Shown here: positions 1-7,418 of the stretch, piece by piece
Layout: each line of letters starts with the position of its first letter
How positions within the stretch are numbered: position 1 is the stretch's first letter
Assembly: GCA_900018335.1 (NCBI GenBank)
Contig: FIZK01000006.1
Location: forward strand, 69,576 to 106,161
Origin: an uncultured Clostridia bacterium
Lineage (GTDB): Bacteria > Bacillota > Limnochordia > Darwinibacteriales > Darwinibacteriaceae
Reading direction: 5' to 3'
DNA: 36,586 nucleotides
The notes under the pieces: generated by a model
What the model saw: the letters and a program-made list of their open reading frames with translations, nothing else
Told to the model about the DNA's origin: nothing
Databases searched by the model: none
Program-made: the position numbers and the translations under genes

Positions 1-1
1 T

Positions 2-814
2 GATCCGGCCCTGACGCGGCCAGGGCGTTTCGACCGCATTGTGCAGGTAGACCTGCCGGATAAGGCGGGACGGCTGCACATCTTGAAGATCCATGCGGCC
101 AACAAACCCCTTGCCGAAGACGTATGCCTGGAGAAGATTGCCGCTCAAACCCAGGGCTTTTCAGGTGCCCACCTGGAAAGTCTCCTCAATGAGGCCGCCA
201 TCTGCGCCCTGCGCGCCGGCAGGGAGAGGATAGAGCAGGAAGACCTGCGGGAAGCGGTGGAGAAAGTAATGCTGGGCGAAAAGTCCAACCGCCTGCTCCA
301 GCAGGACGAGCGAGAGCGGGTCGCCTATCACGAGGTGGGCCATGCAGTCATCAGCGAACTGGTGGGACCCGGTTCAGTGGCGTCCATCACCATTGTGTCT
401 CGCAACCGTGCCTTGGGATACATCCGGCGGGCTTCCCAGGATGACCGTTACCTGTACACCCGAGATCAGCTGCTGGGGGCCATCCAGGTGTGTGTTGCAG
501 GTGCTGTGATGGAGGAGATCATCTTCGGGCAGCGCTCCACAGGCGCAGCCAATGATATTGAGCAGGCAGTACAGCTGGCGAAGCGCATGGTCTTTTCGGG
601 GCTCTCTCCATTGGGCATCGTCAGTTCTGATCTGGCCCCTGGGGTACTGAACGATACCGTGGCGCAGATCATCCGGGAGCAGGAGGACAGGGTCAAAGAA
701 GTGTTGGCTTGCCGGGTGGATGAAGTGAGGAAGATAGCTGCCCATTTGCTGCAGGAAGAGAGCCTCGGCGGGGATGAGTTTCGGCTGATGCTTGGCGGCA
801 GGCAAGTTTCCTAG
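2..814 (+). CDS. FtsH-like AAA+ / M41 zinc protease, C-terminal part (5' end outside window)
   Basis: The reading frame is open from base 2 and enters in the second region of homology of an AAA+ ATPase (DPAL then RPGRFDR, arginine finger). An AAA lid follows, and then a peptidase M41 domain with HEVGH at 329-343 (two zinc ligands and the catalytic Glu) and an Asp (codon 554-556, in GAAND) in the position of the third ligand. FtsH proteins are membrane-anchored, ATP-driven proteases; the N-terminal membrane part would lie before base 1. The M41 part differs from housekeeping FtsH in places: SRNRALGY where FtsH usually has PRGGALGY, and no typical GMSDxLG stretch. It may therefore be a second, specialised copy rather than the main FtsH. 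The family is clear; the sub-role is not. Confidence 0.85.
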   Translation, partial: DPALTRPGRFDRIVQVDLPDKAGRLHILKIHAANKPLAEDVCLEKIAAQTQGFSGAHLESLLNEAAICALRAGRERIEQEDLREAVEKVMLGEKSNRLLQQDERERVAYHEVGHAVISELVGPGSVASITIVSRNRALGYIRRASQDDRYLYTRDQLLGAIQVCVAGAVMEEIIFGQRSTGAANDIEQAVQLAKRMVFSGLSPLGIVSSDLAPGVLNDTVAQIIREQEDRVKEVLACRVDEVRKIAAHLLQEESLGGDEFRLMLGGRQVS

Positions 815-843
815 TTGTTCCTCAAGTTTGAACCTGTTATAAT
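815..843 (+). promoter_or_regulatory. candidate sigma-A promoter, reading antisense to the DUF441 gene
   Basis: TTGTTC (815-820), a 17-bp spacer and a perfect TATAAT (838-843). It starts right after the stop codon of the FtsH-like gene. The next plus-strand gene is the YuiD-like gene at 1350, so a transcript from here would first run antisense through the whole minus-strand DUF441 gene. Confidence 0.45.
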
Positions 844-857
844 CTAAGGGGTTTGGA

Positions 858-1304
858 CTAACGGATCAGAAGGCGGATGAGGAGTGCAGTGATGCCAGCG
901 GCCATGATGGGGCCCACCGAAACGCCTCCGAAGAGGGAGACGCTGAGCATCACGCCAATGAGAATTCCCGGGATGATGGAAGGCTCAGCAGCCACGAACT
1001 CCAAGCCTTGGCTGTTGAGATATGCCCCCAACAGGCCACCTACGATGGAAAGGATACCCACGGGGCTCAATAGGGACGAGGCCAGGCTTTTCAGCGTGAC
1101 CTGTCCAGTGGCGAAGGGTATCATGAGGGCGATGGTCAAAAAGAGCAATCCCGCCTCCAGGCCCCGGGCCTGAATCAGCGGAAAGAAGCGGTTCAGGCGC
1201 ATCAGGTCAAGGAAAAAGACTATGGCGGCGGCCGCGCCAAGCAGGTTGTTCTTGGACAAGATTGCAACCACGAAGATGATGAGCAGGGGCAGCGCCGACA
1301 CCAT
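858..1304 (-). CDS. DUF441 / UPF0756 family membrane protein (YtwI-like)
   Basis: A 148-residue, very hydrophobic protein with four to five predicted membrane segments and the small-residue-rich pattern of the UPF0756 (DUF441) family, including SKNNLLG near the N-terminus and FGGVSVGP near the C-terminus. The molecular function of the family is unknown. I placed the start at the ATG at 1304-1302. It sits 6 nt after the AAAAGGGGGG ribosome-binding site, whereas the upstream in-frame ATG (1310-1308) directly abuts that site with no spacer. The gene is divergent from the YuiD-like gene with under 60 bp between starts, and it is flanked by plus-strand genes. I see no terminator for it, and a plus-strand promoter lies just beyond its 3' end. 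Confidence 0.75.
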   Translation of the reverse strand: MVSALPLLIIFVVAILSKNNLLGAAAAIVFFLDLMRLNRFFPLIQARGLEAGLLFLTIALMIPFATGQVTLKSLASSLLSPVGILSIVGGLLGAYLNSQGLEFVAAEPSIIPGILIGVMLSVSLFGGVSVGPIMAAGITALLIRLLIR

Positions 1305-1349
1305 TTCCATCCCCCCTTTTGATCATCCTATTTCCTAAGTCTGCTCTCT

Positions 1350-1817
1350 ATGAAAGGGATGATGGCAATTAACGCCCAACCACACTTCGGATATGTCACC
1401 GATAACGCCGTATTGATGACCTCCTTACTGGCTTGGGCGGTGGCCCAACTGTTGAAAATAGTCTCTTGGGCAGTAATACGGGGCAAGTTGAATTTCCGGC
1501 GCTTGGTGGAACCCGGCGGGATGCCCAGTTCGCACAGCGCTTTTGTTACCGCGTTAGCCGCAAGTATTGGGCTTCAGGAAGGGTTTGACTCCACGCTTTT
1601 TGCCCTCGCGGCGGTATTCGCTTTGATTGTGATGTATGATGCAGCCGGTGTCAGGCGCGCTGCAGGGAAGCAAGCCCGGGTGTTGAACGCCATTGTCGAG
1701 GATCTAAACCGCAGGGAGCTGCATCCAGAACGCCTGCGGGAGCTCTTGGGGCATACGCCGATTGAGGTCGTGGCGGGGGCCCTGTTGGGCATAGTTGTCG
1801 CAGTTTGGCGGCTGTGA
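1350..1817 (+). CDS. divergent PAP2 family protein (YuiD-like, DUF212)
   Basis: A 155-residue membrane protein. GGMPSSHSAFV (centre of the acid-phosphatase/PAP2-like signature), YDAAGVRRAAGKQA and the C-terminal ELLGHTPIEVVAGALLG are typical of the divergent PAP2 family that includes B. subtilis YuiD. Homology to PAP2 lipid phosphatases suggests a phosphatase-like fold, but no reaction is established for this branch. The start is uncertain: the ATG at 1350 has no Shine-Dalgarno, while in-frame ATGs at 1359 and 1362 follow GAAAGGG (1352-1358), with 1362 having the better spacing. An intrinsic terminator follows directly. No promoter is evident in the short divergent gap, so transcription may come from 815-843. 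Confidence 0.8.
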   Translation: MKGMMAINAQPHFGYVTDNAVLMTSLLAWAVAQLLKIVSWAVIRGKLNFRRLVEPGGMPSSHSAFVTALAASIGLQEGFDSTLFALAAVFALIVMYDAAGVRRAAGKQARVLNAIVEDLNRRELHPERLRELLGHTPIEVVAGALLGIVVAVWRL

Positions 1818-1823
1818 AGTTGG

Positions 1824-1851
1824 AAGGCACAGGGTTATCCTGTGCCTTTTT
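1824..1851 (+). terminator. intrinsic terminator after the YuiD-like gene
   Basis: Perfect 10-bp stem AAGGCACAGG / CCTGTGCCTT, 5-nt loop, then a run of T. It also sits just beyond the 3' end of the convergent minus-strand gene at 1857, so in reverse it could serve that gene, though its A-rich left flank is short. Confidence 0.9.
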
Positions 1852-1856
1852 GGCGA

Positions 1857-2828
1857 CTAGGGGCGCCAGATCTGGGGGGCAGAGTAGTAGCCCACGAGCC
1901 CGTGGGTACTCACCGCGGCCACTACATACTTAACTTCTGAGGGCAGTTCCTCAGGATCCAGAGCGTGGAGGAAGGATGTTGTTGGTAGGGGAGAGGGAGT
2001 TAGGAGCTCGTAACGGTCCAGGGCACTCTTTTGGGCCAGGACAATGTAGCCTTGGAGGTTCCAGTGGTCCAAAGGCATCCAGGTGATCTCCACCTCCGGG
2101 CCGCTGCCGGTCACTGTGACTCCAGTTGGGGCTGGAAGGAGTGTCTCCACCCGGCCTGAAATGAGCAGTCCCTGGGTTTCCGGCTTCCAGGTGAGGAAGA
2201 TCTCTTCACTTGCGCCGATGTGGACCACCTGCCACAGGCCTGAACCCAACTTGTCACCTACGCGAAATGACTCGGTGTACAGCTCGATTTTGAACTCGTA
2301 GCTGCCTGGACTGATCTCCAGGGCGGCTTCGAAGGGAGCGTCGGCGTCCGGGCGGATCACCTCGTACATCTGATCGTCGAAGTAGATGCGTGCCCTTAAC
2401 GCTTCCCGGCGAAAGACATAGTTTTCCAGATCGATGGAGATGTTTACGGTGCTCGCTGCGGGCCGGAGAATGAGTTCTATGCTGGTTGCGCCACCGTAAT
2501 CAACCTGGATGTTCTCGGGTTTGCTCTGGAAGTGCACCATGCCATCTGCGTCTCTCAGGAAGACGGTGAGCTGCCACTGGCCCACGGGCACCTCCAGGCT
2601 GCCTTGGAACTCGTTGAGATGCACCGGAACCGTGGTTTCCACCACATGTTTTCCCCGGCTGAGGATGATCAGGGCCTCCACCACAGTGTGGGACGCAGTG
2701 TCCACCGTTCCCAGAACGGTCAGGGGGGAGGTAGGGGCGAGGGGAGAAGCTGATAGGCAGGCGCTGGATAACGCGGCTGCACACACCAGAAGCAGGAGGA
2801 GTATAGGGCGGGTGCTGTTTTTCGTCAC
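1857..2828 (-). CDS. exported, possibly lipid-anchored protein with C-terminal fibronectin type III-like domain
   Basis: A 323-residue protein starting at GTG (2828-2826) behind a strong GAGGAGG site. The N-terminus is a signal sequence (positively charged TKNSTR, then a leucine-rich core) ending at ALSSAC; Cys24 could be a lipobox cysteine, but the -3 residue is Ser rather than Leu/Val, so lipidation is uncertain. Residues of about 35-230 look like two or three beta-sandwich units without recognisable catalytic motifs. Residues of about 235-320 look like an Fn3 domain (PAPTGVTVTGSG, then EITWMP and YIVLAQ). This suggests a cell-surface structural or binding protein. I do not recognise the family. 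It is convergent with the YuiD-like gene and divergent from cinA. Confidence 0.65.
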   Translation of the reverse strand: MTKNSTRPILLLLLVCAAALSSACLSASPLAPTSPLTVLGTVDTASHTVVEALIILSRGKHVVETTVPVHLNEFQGSLEVPVGQWQLTVFLRDADGMVHFQSKPENIQVDYGGATSIELILRPAASTVNISIDLENYVFRREALRARIYFDDQMYEVIRPDADAPFEAALEISPGSYEFKIELYTESFRVGDKLGSGLWQVVHIGASEEIFLTWKPETQGLLISGRVETLLPAPTGVTVTGSGPEVEITWMPLDHWNLQGYIVLAQKSALDRYELLTPSPLPTTSFLHALDPEELPSEVKYVVAAVSTHGLVGYYSAPQIWRP

Positions 2829-2927
2829 GGCAATCCTCCTCGACCTCCCTGGGCTTAATTGTAGCGTAGCACATAATTGTCTGAAAGTAAAGTGAAACGG
2901 GAATATTGCGAATATGGGGTGAGAGCT

Positions 2928-4184
2928 ATGCGGGCAGAATTGATCATGGTGGGCACGGAGCTGCTTTTAGGCGAGATAGTTGATACCAACGCCACCTTTT
3001 TGGCCAGCAATTTGGCGGATTTGGGGATCGACGTCTATTACAAATCCACTGTGGGCGATAATTTGGCGAGGCTGCAGGAAGTGCTGAAAAGGGCCCTCGA
3101 GCGCTCAGACCTCGTGCTGATCAGCGGCGGTCTCGGCCCAACCGAAGATGATCTGACCCGGGAAGCGGTGAGTCTGGCCGCGGAATGCCCGCTGCAGGAG
3201 AACGGCGACGTGATGCGCTGGATCGAAAACAGGTTCTTGGAGCGGTATGGTTCCTCCACCGCCATGAGCCCTCAAAATCGCAAACAAGCCCTTTTCCCCG
3301 AAGGGAGCGAGGTTATCCCCAATCCGGTGGGTACCGCTCCCGGCTTTTGGTTGGAAAAGGGGGATACCATAGTAGTGGCTTTTCCCGGTGTGGCAAGGGA
3401 ACTGAGGGCCATGTTTTCCGAGACCGTTCTGCCTAAGCTGAAAGAACTGGCGGCTCAGGAGGCACTGGTCATCCGTAACCTGCATTTCGCCGGGATCGGC
3501 GAGTCGAGTCTGGCGCAGCTTTTGGAAGACCTTGTTGCCGCGCAGTCCAATCCCACTTTGGCATTGTACGCCTCCGGCGGGACTGTGCGTGCCCGTCTGG
3601 CTGCGAAAGCTTCCAGCAGGGAAGAGGCCCTGCAGTTGATTGAGCCCTTAGAAAGGGAGATCAAGCGCCGCACCCGGGATTACTTCTACGGGGTGGACAA
3701 TCAATCCCTGGAAGAGGTGGTGGTCAAAGGGTTTTTGGAACGCGGTTTGACCTTGGCTGTAGCCGAGTCGTGCACCGGCGGGCTCATTGCCCACTGTCTG
3801 ACAAACATACCGGGCAGTTCAGGTTTTTTCCAGCGCGGCTATGTAGTTTACACCAATCAAGCCAAAGTACAAGACCTGGGCGTACAGCCTTCCACCTTGG
3901 AAAGGTTCAGCGCGTACAGCCCCGAAACGGCCAAGGAAATGGCCGAAGGGGTGCGCCTAAGAGCCCAGACCCATTTCGGGCTGGCCGTAACGGGCATTGC
4001 CGGACCGGGGGGAGGCACAGCTGACAAGCCGGTGGGCTTGGCATACATTGCTTTGGCCGCTGAGGAGAATACTATAGTGCAGAGGTATTTTTGGAAGGGC
4101 ACGCGAGAACAGATCAAAGAACGGGTGGCCGGCGCGGCCCTGCATTTGCTGTGGAAGACCATCAGCGAACCGCAGTCTGACTAG
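2928..4184 (+). CDS. cinA: CinA-family protein (competence/damage-inducible; NMN deamidase type C-terminal domain)
   Basis: A 418-residue protein starting at the ATG at 2928, preceded by GGGGTGAGAG; this fits the usual N-terminus (MRAELIMVGTELLLGE) better than the upstream in-frame ATG at 2877. Residues 1-170 are a MoCF/MoeA-like domain (GTELLLGEIVDTNA, ISGGLGPTEDDLT, GTAPGF). Residues from about 255 are the CinA C-terminal domain with AESCTGG and TGIAGPGGG, which in PncC-type enzymes deamidates nicotinamide mononucleotide in pyridine nucleotide salvage. Firmicutes commonly encode cinA immediately upstream of recA; here one metallophosphoesterase gene lies between. The stop is 15 bp from the next start, but a terminator-like hairpin lies just inside that next gene. 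Confidence 0.93.
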   Translation: MRAELIMVGTELLLGEIVDTNATFLASNLADLGIDVYYKSTVGDNLARLQEVLKRALERSDLVLISGGLGPTEDDLTREAVSLAAECPLQENGDVMRWIENRFLERYGSSTAMSPQNRKQALFPEGSEVIPNPVGTAPGFWLEKGDTIVVAFPGVARELRAMFSETVLPKLKELAAQEALVIRNLHFAGIGESSLAQLLEDLVAAQSNPTLALYASGGTVRARLAAKASSREEALQLIEPLEREIKRRTRDYFYGVDNQSLEEVVVKGFLERGLTLAVAESCTGGLIAHCLTNIPGSSGFFQRGYVVYTNQAKVQDLGVQPSTLERFSAYSPETAKEMAEGVRLRAQTHFGLAVTGIAGPGGGTADKPVGLAYIALAAEENTIVQRYFWKGTREQIKERVAGAALHLLWKTISEPQSD

Positions 4185-4199
4185 GGGGATGGGGTACAT

Positions 4200-5630
4200 A
4201 TGCAGCAGCGTGCAAAGAACCGGAGCAGGTGTCTGCCGGTTCTTTTTGCTATTTTGGGAGTAATAGCCTTTGTAAATCTGTTCTCCAGTACCGATTACCG
4301 CTTCTTCTCCGTAGTGGTCAATCTGGAAGTGCTCTTAGGTTCTGCGCCCCAAACACGCGTTATCCTGCCCCCCGTGGGAGAAATCAGGGCCCATACCCAT
4401 TGGCTTCCCGTGCAGCTCAACGCCGAACTACGCAGTGTGGATTTGGGTCTGCTGCGCCAAACAGTGTTTTCCCCGCTCCTGCAGGGCGGCCAAGCTCCAG
4501 ATGAACTGCAGGCAGGAGCTTCGCAGATCATCTTTCACTTCTTCCTCAAACAGCTCTTTCTGGCTTTTGTTGGAGCTGTGGCCGGCCTTTTCCTATCAGG
4601 GGTCCGCAGCGCCACTAGACTGGTTAGGGGCGGCTTTCTGGGTATGCTGCTGATCCTAATCGCCGTTGGTCTGCTTTACGCCACTTACCGACCGGAGGCG
4701 TTTGAGCAGGTGGAATATGAAGGGATGATTGAGGCGGCGCCTTGGATCCTCAGCCTGGTTCGGGATGCCCTGGATCAAGTGGAGGAACTGGGCCAGCGCG
4801 TGCAGGCTTTGGCCGGTAACCTATACACCGCTCTGCAGCGCTTGGAGGAGATGGGCCCCCTGGGGTTGGTGGAGGCGGATGTCTTGGTTTTGCACGTCTC
4901 AGATATTCACAACAACCCCATCGCCTATAACTTTGCCGCGCAAGTCGTGGAGAGTTTTGGAGTGGATGTGATCCTGGACACGGGGGATTTGACAGATTGG
5001 GGAACCACCTTGGAAGCTGAGATTACCAGCCGTATTGAACAGCTCGGTCTACCGTACATTTTTGTATCAGGCAATCACGACTCTCCTCAAGTAGTGCGCC
5101 GGCTCTTGGAGACTTCCCAAGCCGTGGTGCTAGGCGAGCCGGTTACGGTGGCCGGCCTGTATGTTGCCGGTACTGGGGATCTGGTGGCCGACAGCTATCT
5201 GCCCACCCCGGCTTCGCTAGAGGAATTAAGCGCTTTGGCTGAGGAGATCAACGCTCGATGGGGTGCAGTGGAGGAGAGGCCCCACATTTTCCTAGTGCAC
5301 AATCACAGAGTCGCGGAAGCCATCTCACCCGGATTGTTCCCGGTGGTGGCCTACGGCCACACCCATCAGTGGGGCGTCACCCAGGTGGACGGAACCGTGT
5401 ACAGCAATGCTGGGACCACGGGAGCTGCCGGCATTAGAGGATTTCAAAGCAAGGAACCACTGCCCTACAGCCTCTCCCTGCTCTATTTTGTGCGCGGGGA
5501 GGATGGAAATCTGAAGCTTCAGGCGGTGGACGGGGTGCATGTGACCGGCTTGGGCCAGAGTTTCTCACTGCAGAGAACATTTGTGGAACACGGCAGGAAT
5601 AGGACAGGGGATGTCGAACTAACAATGTGA
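4200..5630 (+). CDS. membrane-anchored calcineurin-type metallophosphoesterase
   Basis: A 476-residue protein. The N-terminal KNRSR plus a hydrophobic segment (about 12-30) look like a signal anchor, and two more membrane segments lie at about 112-135 and 143-162. A helical stretch (about 178-215) leads to a metallophosphoesterase domain carrying the full metal-site set: SDIH (D235, H237), GDLTDWG (D263), GNHD (N292, H293), VHNH (about 366-369) and YGHTH (H387, H389). The enzyme is therefore probably active, with its domain outside the membrane; the substrate is unknown. The first 130 residues after the anchor match nothing I recognise. Codons 5-16 coincide with a strong terminator-like hairpin (4214-4247). 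The gene lies between cinA and recA. Confidence 0.8.
   Translation: MQQRAKNRSRCLPVLFAILGVIAFVNLFSSTDYRFFSVVVNLEVLLGSAPQTRVILPPVGEIRAHTHWLPVQLNAELRSVDLGLLRQTVFSPLLQGGQAPDELQAGASQIIFHFFLKQLFLAFVGAVAGLFLSGVRSATRLVRGGFLGMLLILIAVGLLYATYRPEAFEQVEYEGMIEAAPWILSLVRDALDQVEELGQRVQALAGNLYTALQRLEEMGPLGLVEADVLVLHVSDIHNNPIAYNFAAQVVESFGVDVILDTGDLTDWGTTLEAEITSRIEQLGLPYIFVSGNHDSPQVVRRLLETSQAVVLGEPVTVAGLYVAGTGDLVADSYLPTPASLEELSALAEEINARWGAVEERPHIFLVHNHRVAEAISPGLFPVVAYGHTHQWGVTQVDGTVYSNAGTTGAAGIRGFQSKEPLPYSLSLLYFVRGEDGNLKLQAVDGVHVTGLGQSFSLQRTFVEHGRNRTGDVELTM
4214..4247 (+). terminator. terminator-like hairpin inside the 5' end of the metallophosphoesterase gene
   Basis: Stem AAAGAACCGG (4214-4223) pairs with CCGGTTCTTT (4236-4245). 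An inner CAG/CTG extends it after a 2-nt bulge, and the T-run follows at once. It begins 30 nt after the cinA stop, so it looks like the cinA terminator, yet it is translated as part of the next gene. Confidence 0.7.
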
Positions 5631-5740
5631 AGTCCACTAGAAGGCTTTGGCAACTGCTTTGCTTGGGGAAACGGCATGGGCTTGATGGGACGGCTGCACG
5701 TCTCGTCGAGCAGGTTTCTCCTCTTTTTATGAGTCGCGGG

Positions 5741-5754
5741 CGAACGTGTGTTTT
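5741..5754 (+). promoter_or_regulatory. LexA (SOS) operator of recA
   Basis: CGAACGTGTGTTTT matches the Gram-positive LexA consensus CGAACRNRYGTTYC at every defined position except the last base. It lies 24 bp upstream of the recA start codon and just before the ribosome-binding site (AGGAAAGGGG, 5758-5767). Clear sigma-A hexamers are not visible in the 5631-5740 leader. Confidence 0.8.
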
Positions 5755-5778
5755 AACAGGAAAGGGGCGAATTCTGCA

Positions 5779-6801
5779 GTGGATGAAAGGCAAAAGGCTT
5801 TAGATAGGGCTATTCTGCAGATTGAGAAGCAGTATGGCAAGGGCTCGATTATGAAGTTGGGCGAACAGTCAAATCTGGATATCGAAGTTATTCCCACCGG
5901 ATCCTTGTCATTAGATATAGCGTTGGGAGTGGGCGGCATTCCCAAAGGCAGGATTGTGGAAATATACGGGCCCGAGGCTTCAGGCAAAACCACACTGGCT
6001 CTGCATATTATGGCCCAGGTGCAGAAAAGCGGAGGCATTGCGGCCATGGTAGACGCTGAGCACGCTCTAGATCCCGGCTATGCCAGAGAACTGGGCGTAG
6101 ACATCGATAACCTGCTCATTGCCCAGCCGGACCACGGGGAGCAGGCCTTGGAGATAGCTGAACACCTGGTACGCAGTGGAGCCGTGGACGTGGTAGTTGT
6201 GGACTCTGTGGCGGCGTTGGTGCCCAGGGCGGAAATAGAGGGCGAAATGGGAGATGCCCACGTGGGTCTCCAGGCGCGCTTGATGTCCCAAGCCCTGCGC
6301 AAGTTGACCGGGGCCATCAGCAAATCCAACTGTACTGTGATCTTCACCAATCAGCTCCGGGAGAAAGTTGGGATTATGTTTGGCAACCCTGAAGTTACGC
6401 CCGGGGGCCGGGCCCTGAAGTTCTATGCGTCCATTCGGTTGGACGTTCGGCGCATCGACTCCCTAAAGCAGAGTGGGGAGATCGTGGGCAACCGCACTAG
6501 GGTCAGGGTATTGAAGAACAAAGTCGCTCCTCCCTTTAGGGAAGCGGAGTTTGATATTATGTACGGCAAAGGGATCTCCCGCGTCGGCGATATTTTGGAT
6601 CTGGCCGCGTCATTGGATTTAGTCAACAAGAGCGGCGCCTGGTATTCTTACGGTGATGTGCGTTTGGGCCAAGGGCGCGAAGCGGCCAAAGAATACTTAA
6701 CCCAGAATCCTGAACTAACCGATGAACTGGAACTGAAGATCAGGGTCGCCAAGGGTTTGATCCCAGCTGGTGACGCCCAGGGGGTTGGGGAGAAAGAGTG
6801 A
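5779..6801 (+). CDS. recA: RecA recombinase
   Basis: A 340-residue protein from the GTG at 5779. RecA is the ATP-dependent strand-exchange protein of homologous recombination and the co-protease for LexA cleavage. Visible are the N-terminal helix ([17 protein letters not shown]), the Walker A GPEASGKT (64-71), the Walker [10 protein letters not shown], the L1/L2 region ([20 protein letters not shown], then TNQLREKVG) and [12 protein letters not shown]. No intein or frameshift is present. The in-frame GTG at 5746 was not used because it lies upstream of the ribosome-binding site and within the operator. The acidic C-terminus ends in GEKE and overlaps recX by 4 bp. Regulation by LexA is implied by the operator at 5741-5754. 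Confidence 0.98.
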   Translation: MDERQKALDRAILQIEKQYGKGSIMKLGEQSNLDIEVIPTGSLSLDIALGVGGIPKGRIVEIYGPEASGKTTLALHIMAQVQKSGGIAAMVDAEHALDPGYARELGVDIDNLLIAQPDHGEQALEIAEHLVRSGAVDVVVVDSVAALVPRAEIEGEMGDAHVGLQARLMSQALRKLTGAISKSNCTVIFTNQLREKVGIMFGNPEVTPGGRALKFYASIRLDVRRIDSLKQSGEIVGNRTRVRVLKNKVAPPFREAEFDIMYGKGISRVGDILDLAASLDLVNKSGAWYSYGDVRLGQGREAAKEYLTQNPELTDELELKIRVAKGLIPAGDAQGVGEKE

Positions 6802-7277
6802 GCGGAAAGAAGGATGAAGATGCCAAGACGGTGGCGCTGCGACTGCTGACGGTGCGCGACCGCAGCACGCATGAACTGCGCACCCGTCTGGAGCAGAGGT
6901 TTCCGGCGGAGGAAGTGGAGGAGACCTTACAGTACCTGAAGCAGATTGGTTATTTGGATGATTTGCGCTTTGCCCGCAGTTTCGTCCAGTACCGCAATGA
7001 CCACAGGCCTACAGGTAACTACTTGCTGCGCCTGGAGTTGGGCAGTAAGGGGATTCCAGACAGCCACATTGATCAAGTGCTCAATCCGCCTGAACTAGAA
7101 TATGAGCTGGCCCTGACGCTTGCAGCTCAGCGCCTGGGGCGTCTTCAGCGCGAGGACGCCCTGGGGCGCTGCCGTAAGATCTACATGCTCCTGCAGCGCA
7201 GGGGTTTTCCGGGAGCTGTGGCGAGGAAAGTGATTGGGGAATTGCTTGACAGGGATCCAGAAAAGGAATACAATTAA
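6798..7277 (+). CDS. recX: RecX regulatory protein
   Basis: A 159-residue protein starting at a GTG that overlaps the recA TGA (GTGA), with GGGGAGAAAGA as ribosome-binding site. RecX binds RecA filaments and restrains or modulates RecA activity. Typical RecX features are visible: [22 protein letters not shown] near the N-terminus (three-helix repeat), [24 protein letters not shown] and, in the last repeat, [13 protein letters not shown]. The direct overlap means recA and recX are co-transcribed and translationally coupled. The protein has the short single-unit size usual for RecX. An intrinsic terminator follows 80 bp downstream. Confidence 0.93.
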   Translation: MSGKKDEDAKTVALRLLTVRDRSTHELRTRLEQRFPAEEVEETLQYLKQIGYLDDLRFARSFVQYRNDHRPTGNYLLRLELGSKGIPDSHIDQVLNPPELEYELALTLAAQRLGRLQREDALGRCRKIYMLLQRRGFPGAVARKVIGELLDRDPEKEYN

Positions 7278-7359
7278 AGCGAGTTGTTCGGCTGTGCTAG
7301 CCAGATCTTCGAAAACGAAATGAGTAGTCTGAACTGGAAAATGATTTTGAACACTGGGA

Positions 7360-7390
7360 AAAGCTGAGTTGCGGCTCGGCTTTCTTTTCT
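7360..7390 (+). terminator. intrinsic terminator of the recA-recX unit
   Basis: AAAGCTGAG (7360-7368) pairs with CTCGGCTTT (7375-7383) with one G-U pair and a 6-nt loop, followed by CTTTTCT. It ends directly before the rny ribosome-binding site, so rny either depends on read-through or has a promoter I cannot see in 7278-7359. Confidence 0.85.
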
Positions 7391-7418
7391 AAGGGTGTGG
7401 AACGAGGAGGTGAATGCG

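Noticed and set aside
877-1173. Plus-strand ORF over the DUF441 gene
   Set aside because: Product is Met/Pro/Arg-rich with no family pattern, while the opposite frame gives a typical membrane protein with a good ribosome-binding site.
5746-5778. Longer RecA starting at GTG 5746
   Set aside because: The extension lies over the LexA operator and the ribosome-binding site and has no counterpart in RecA proteins.
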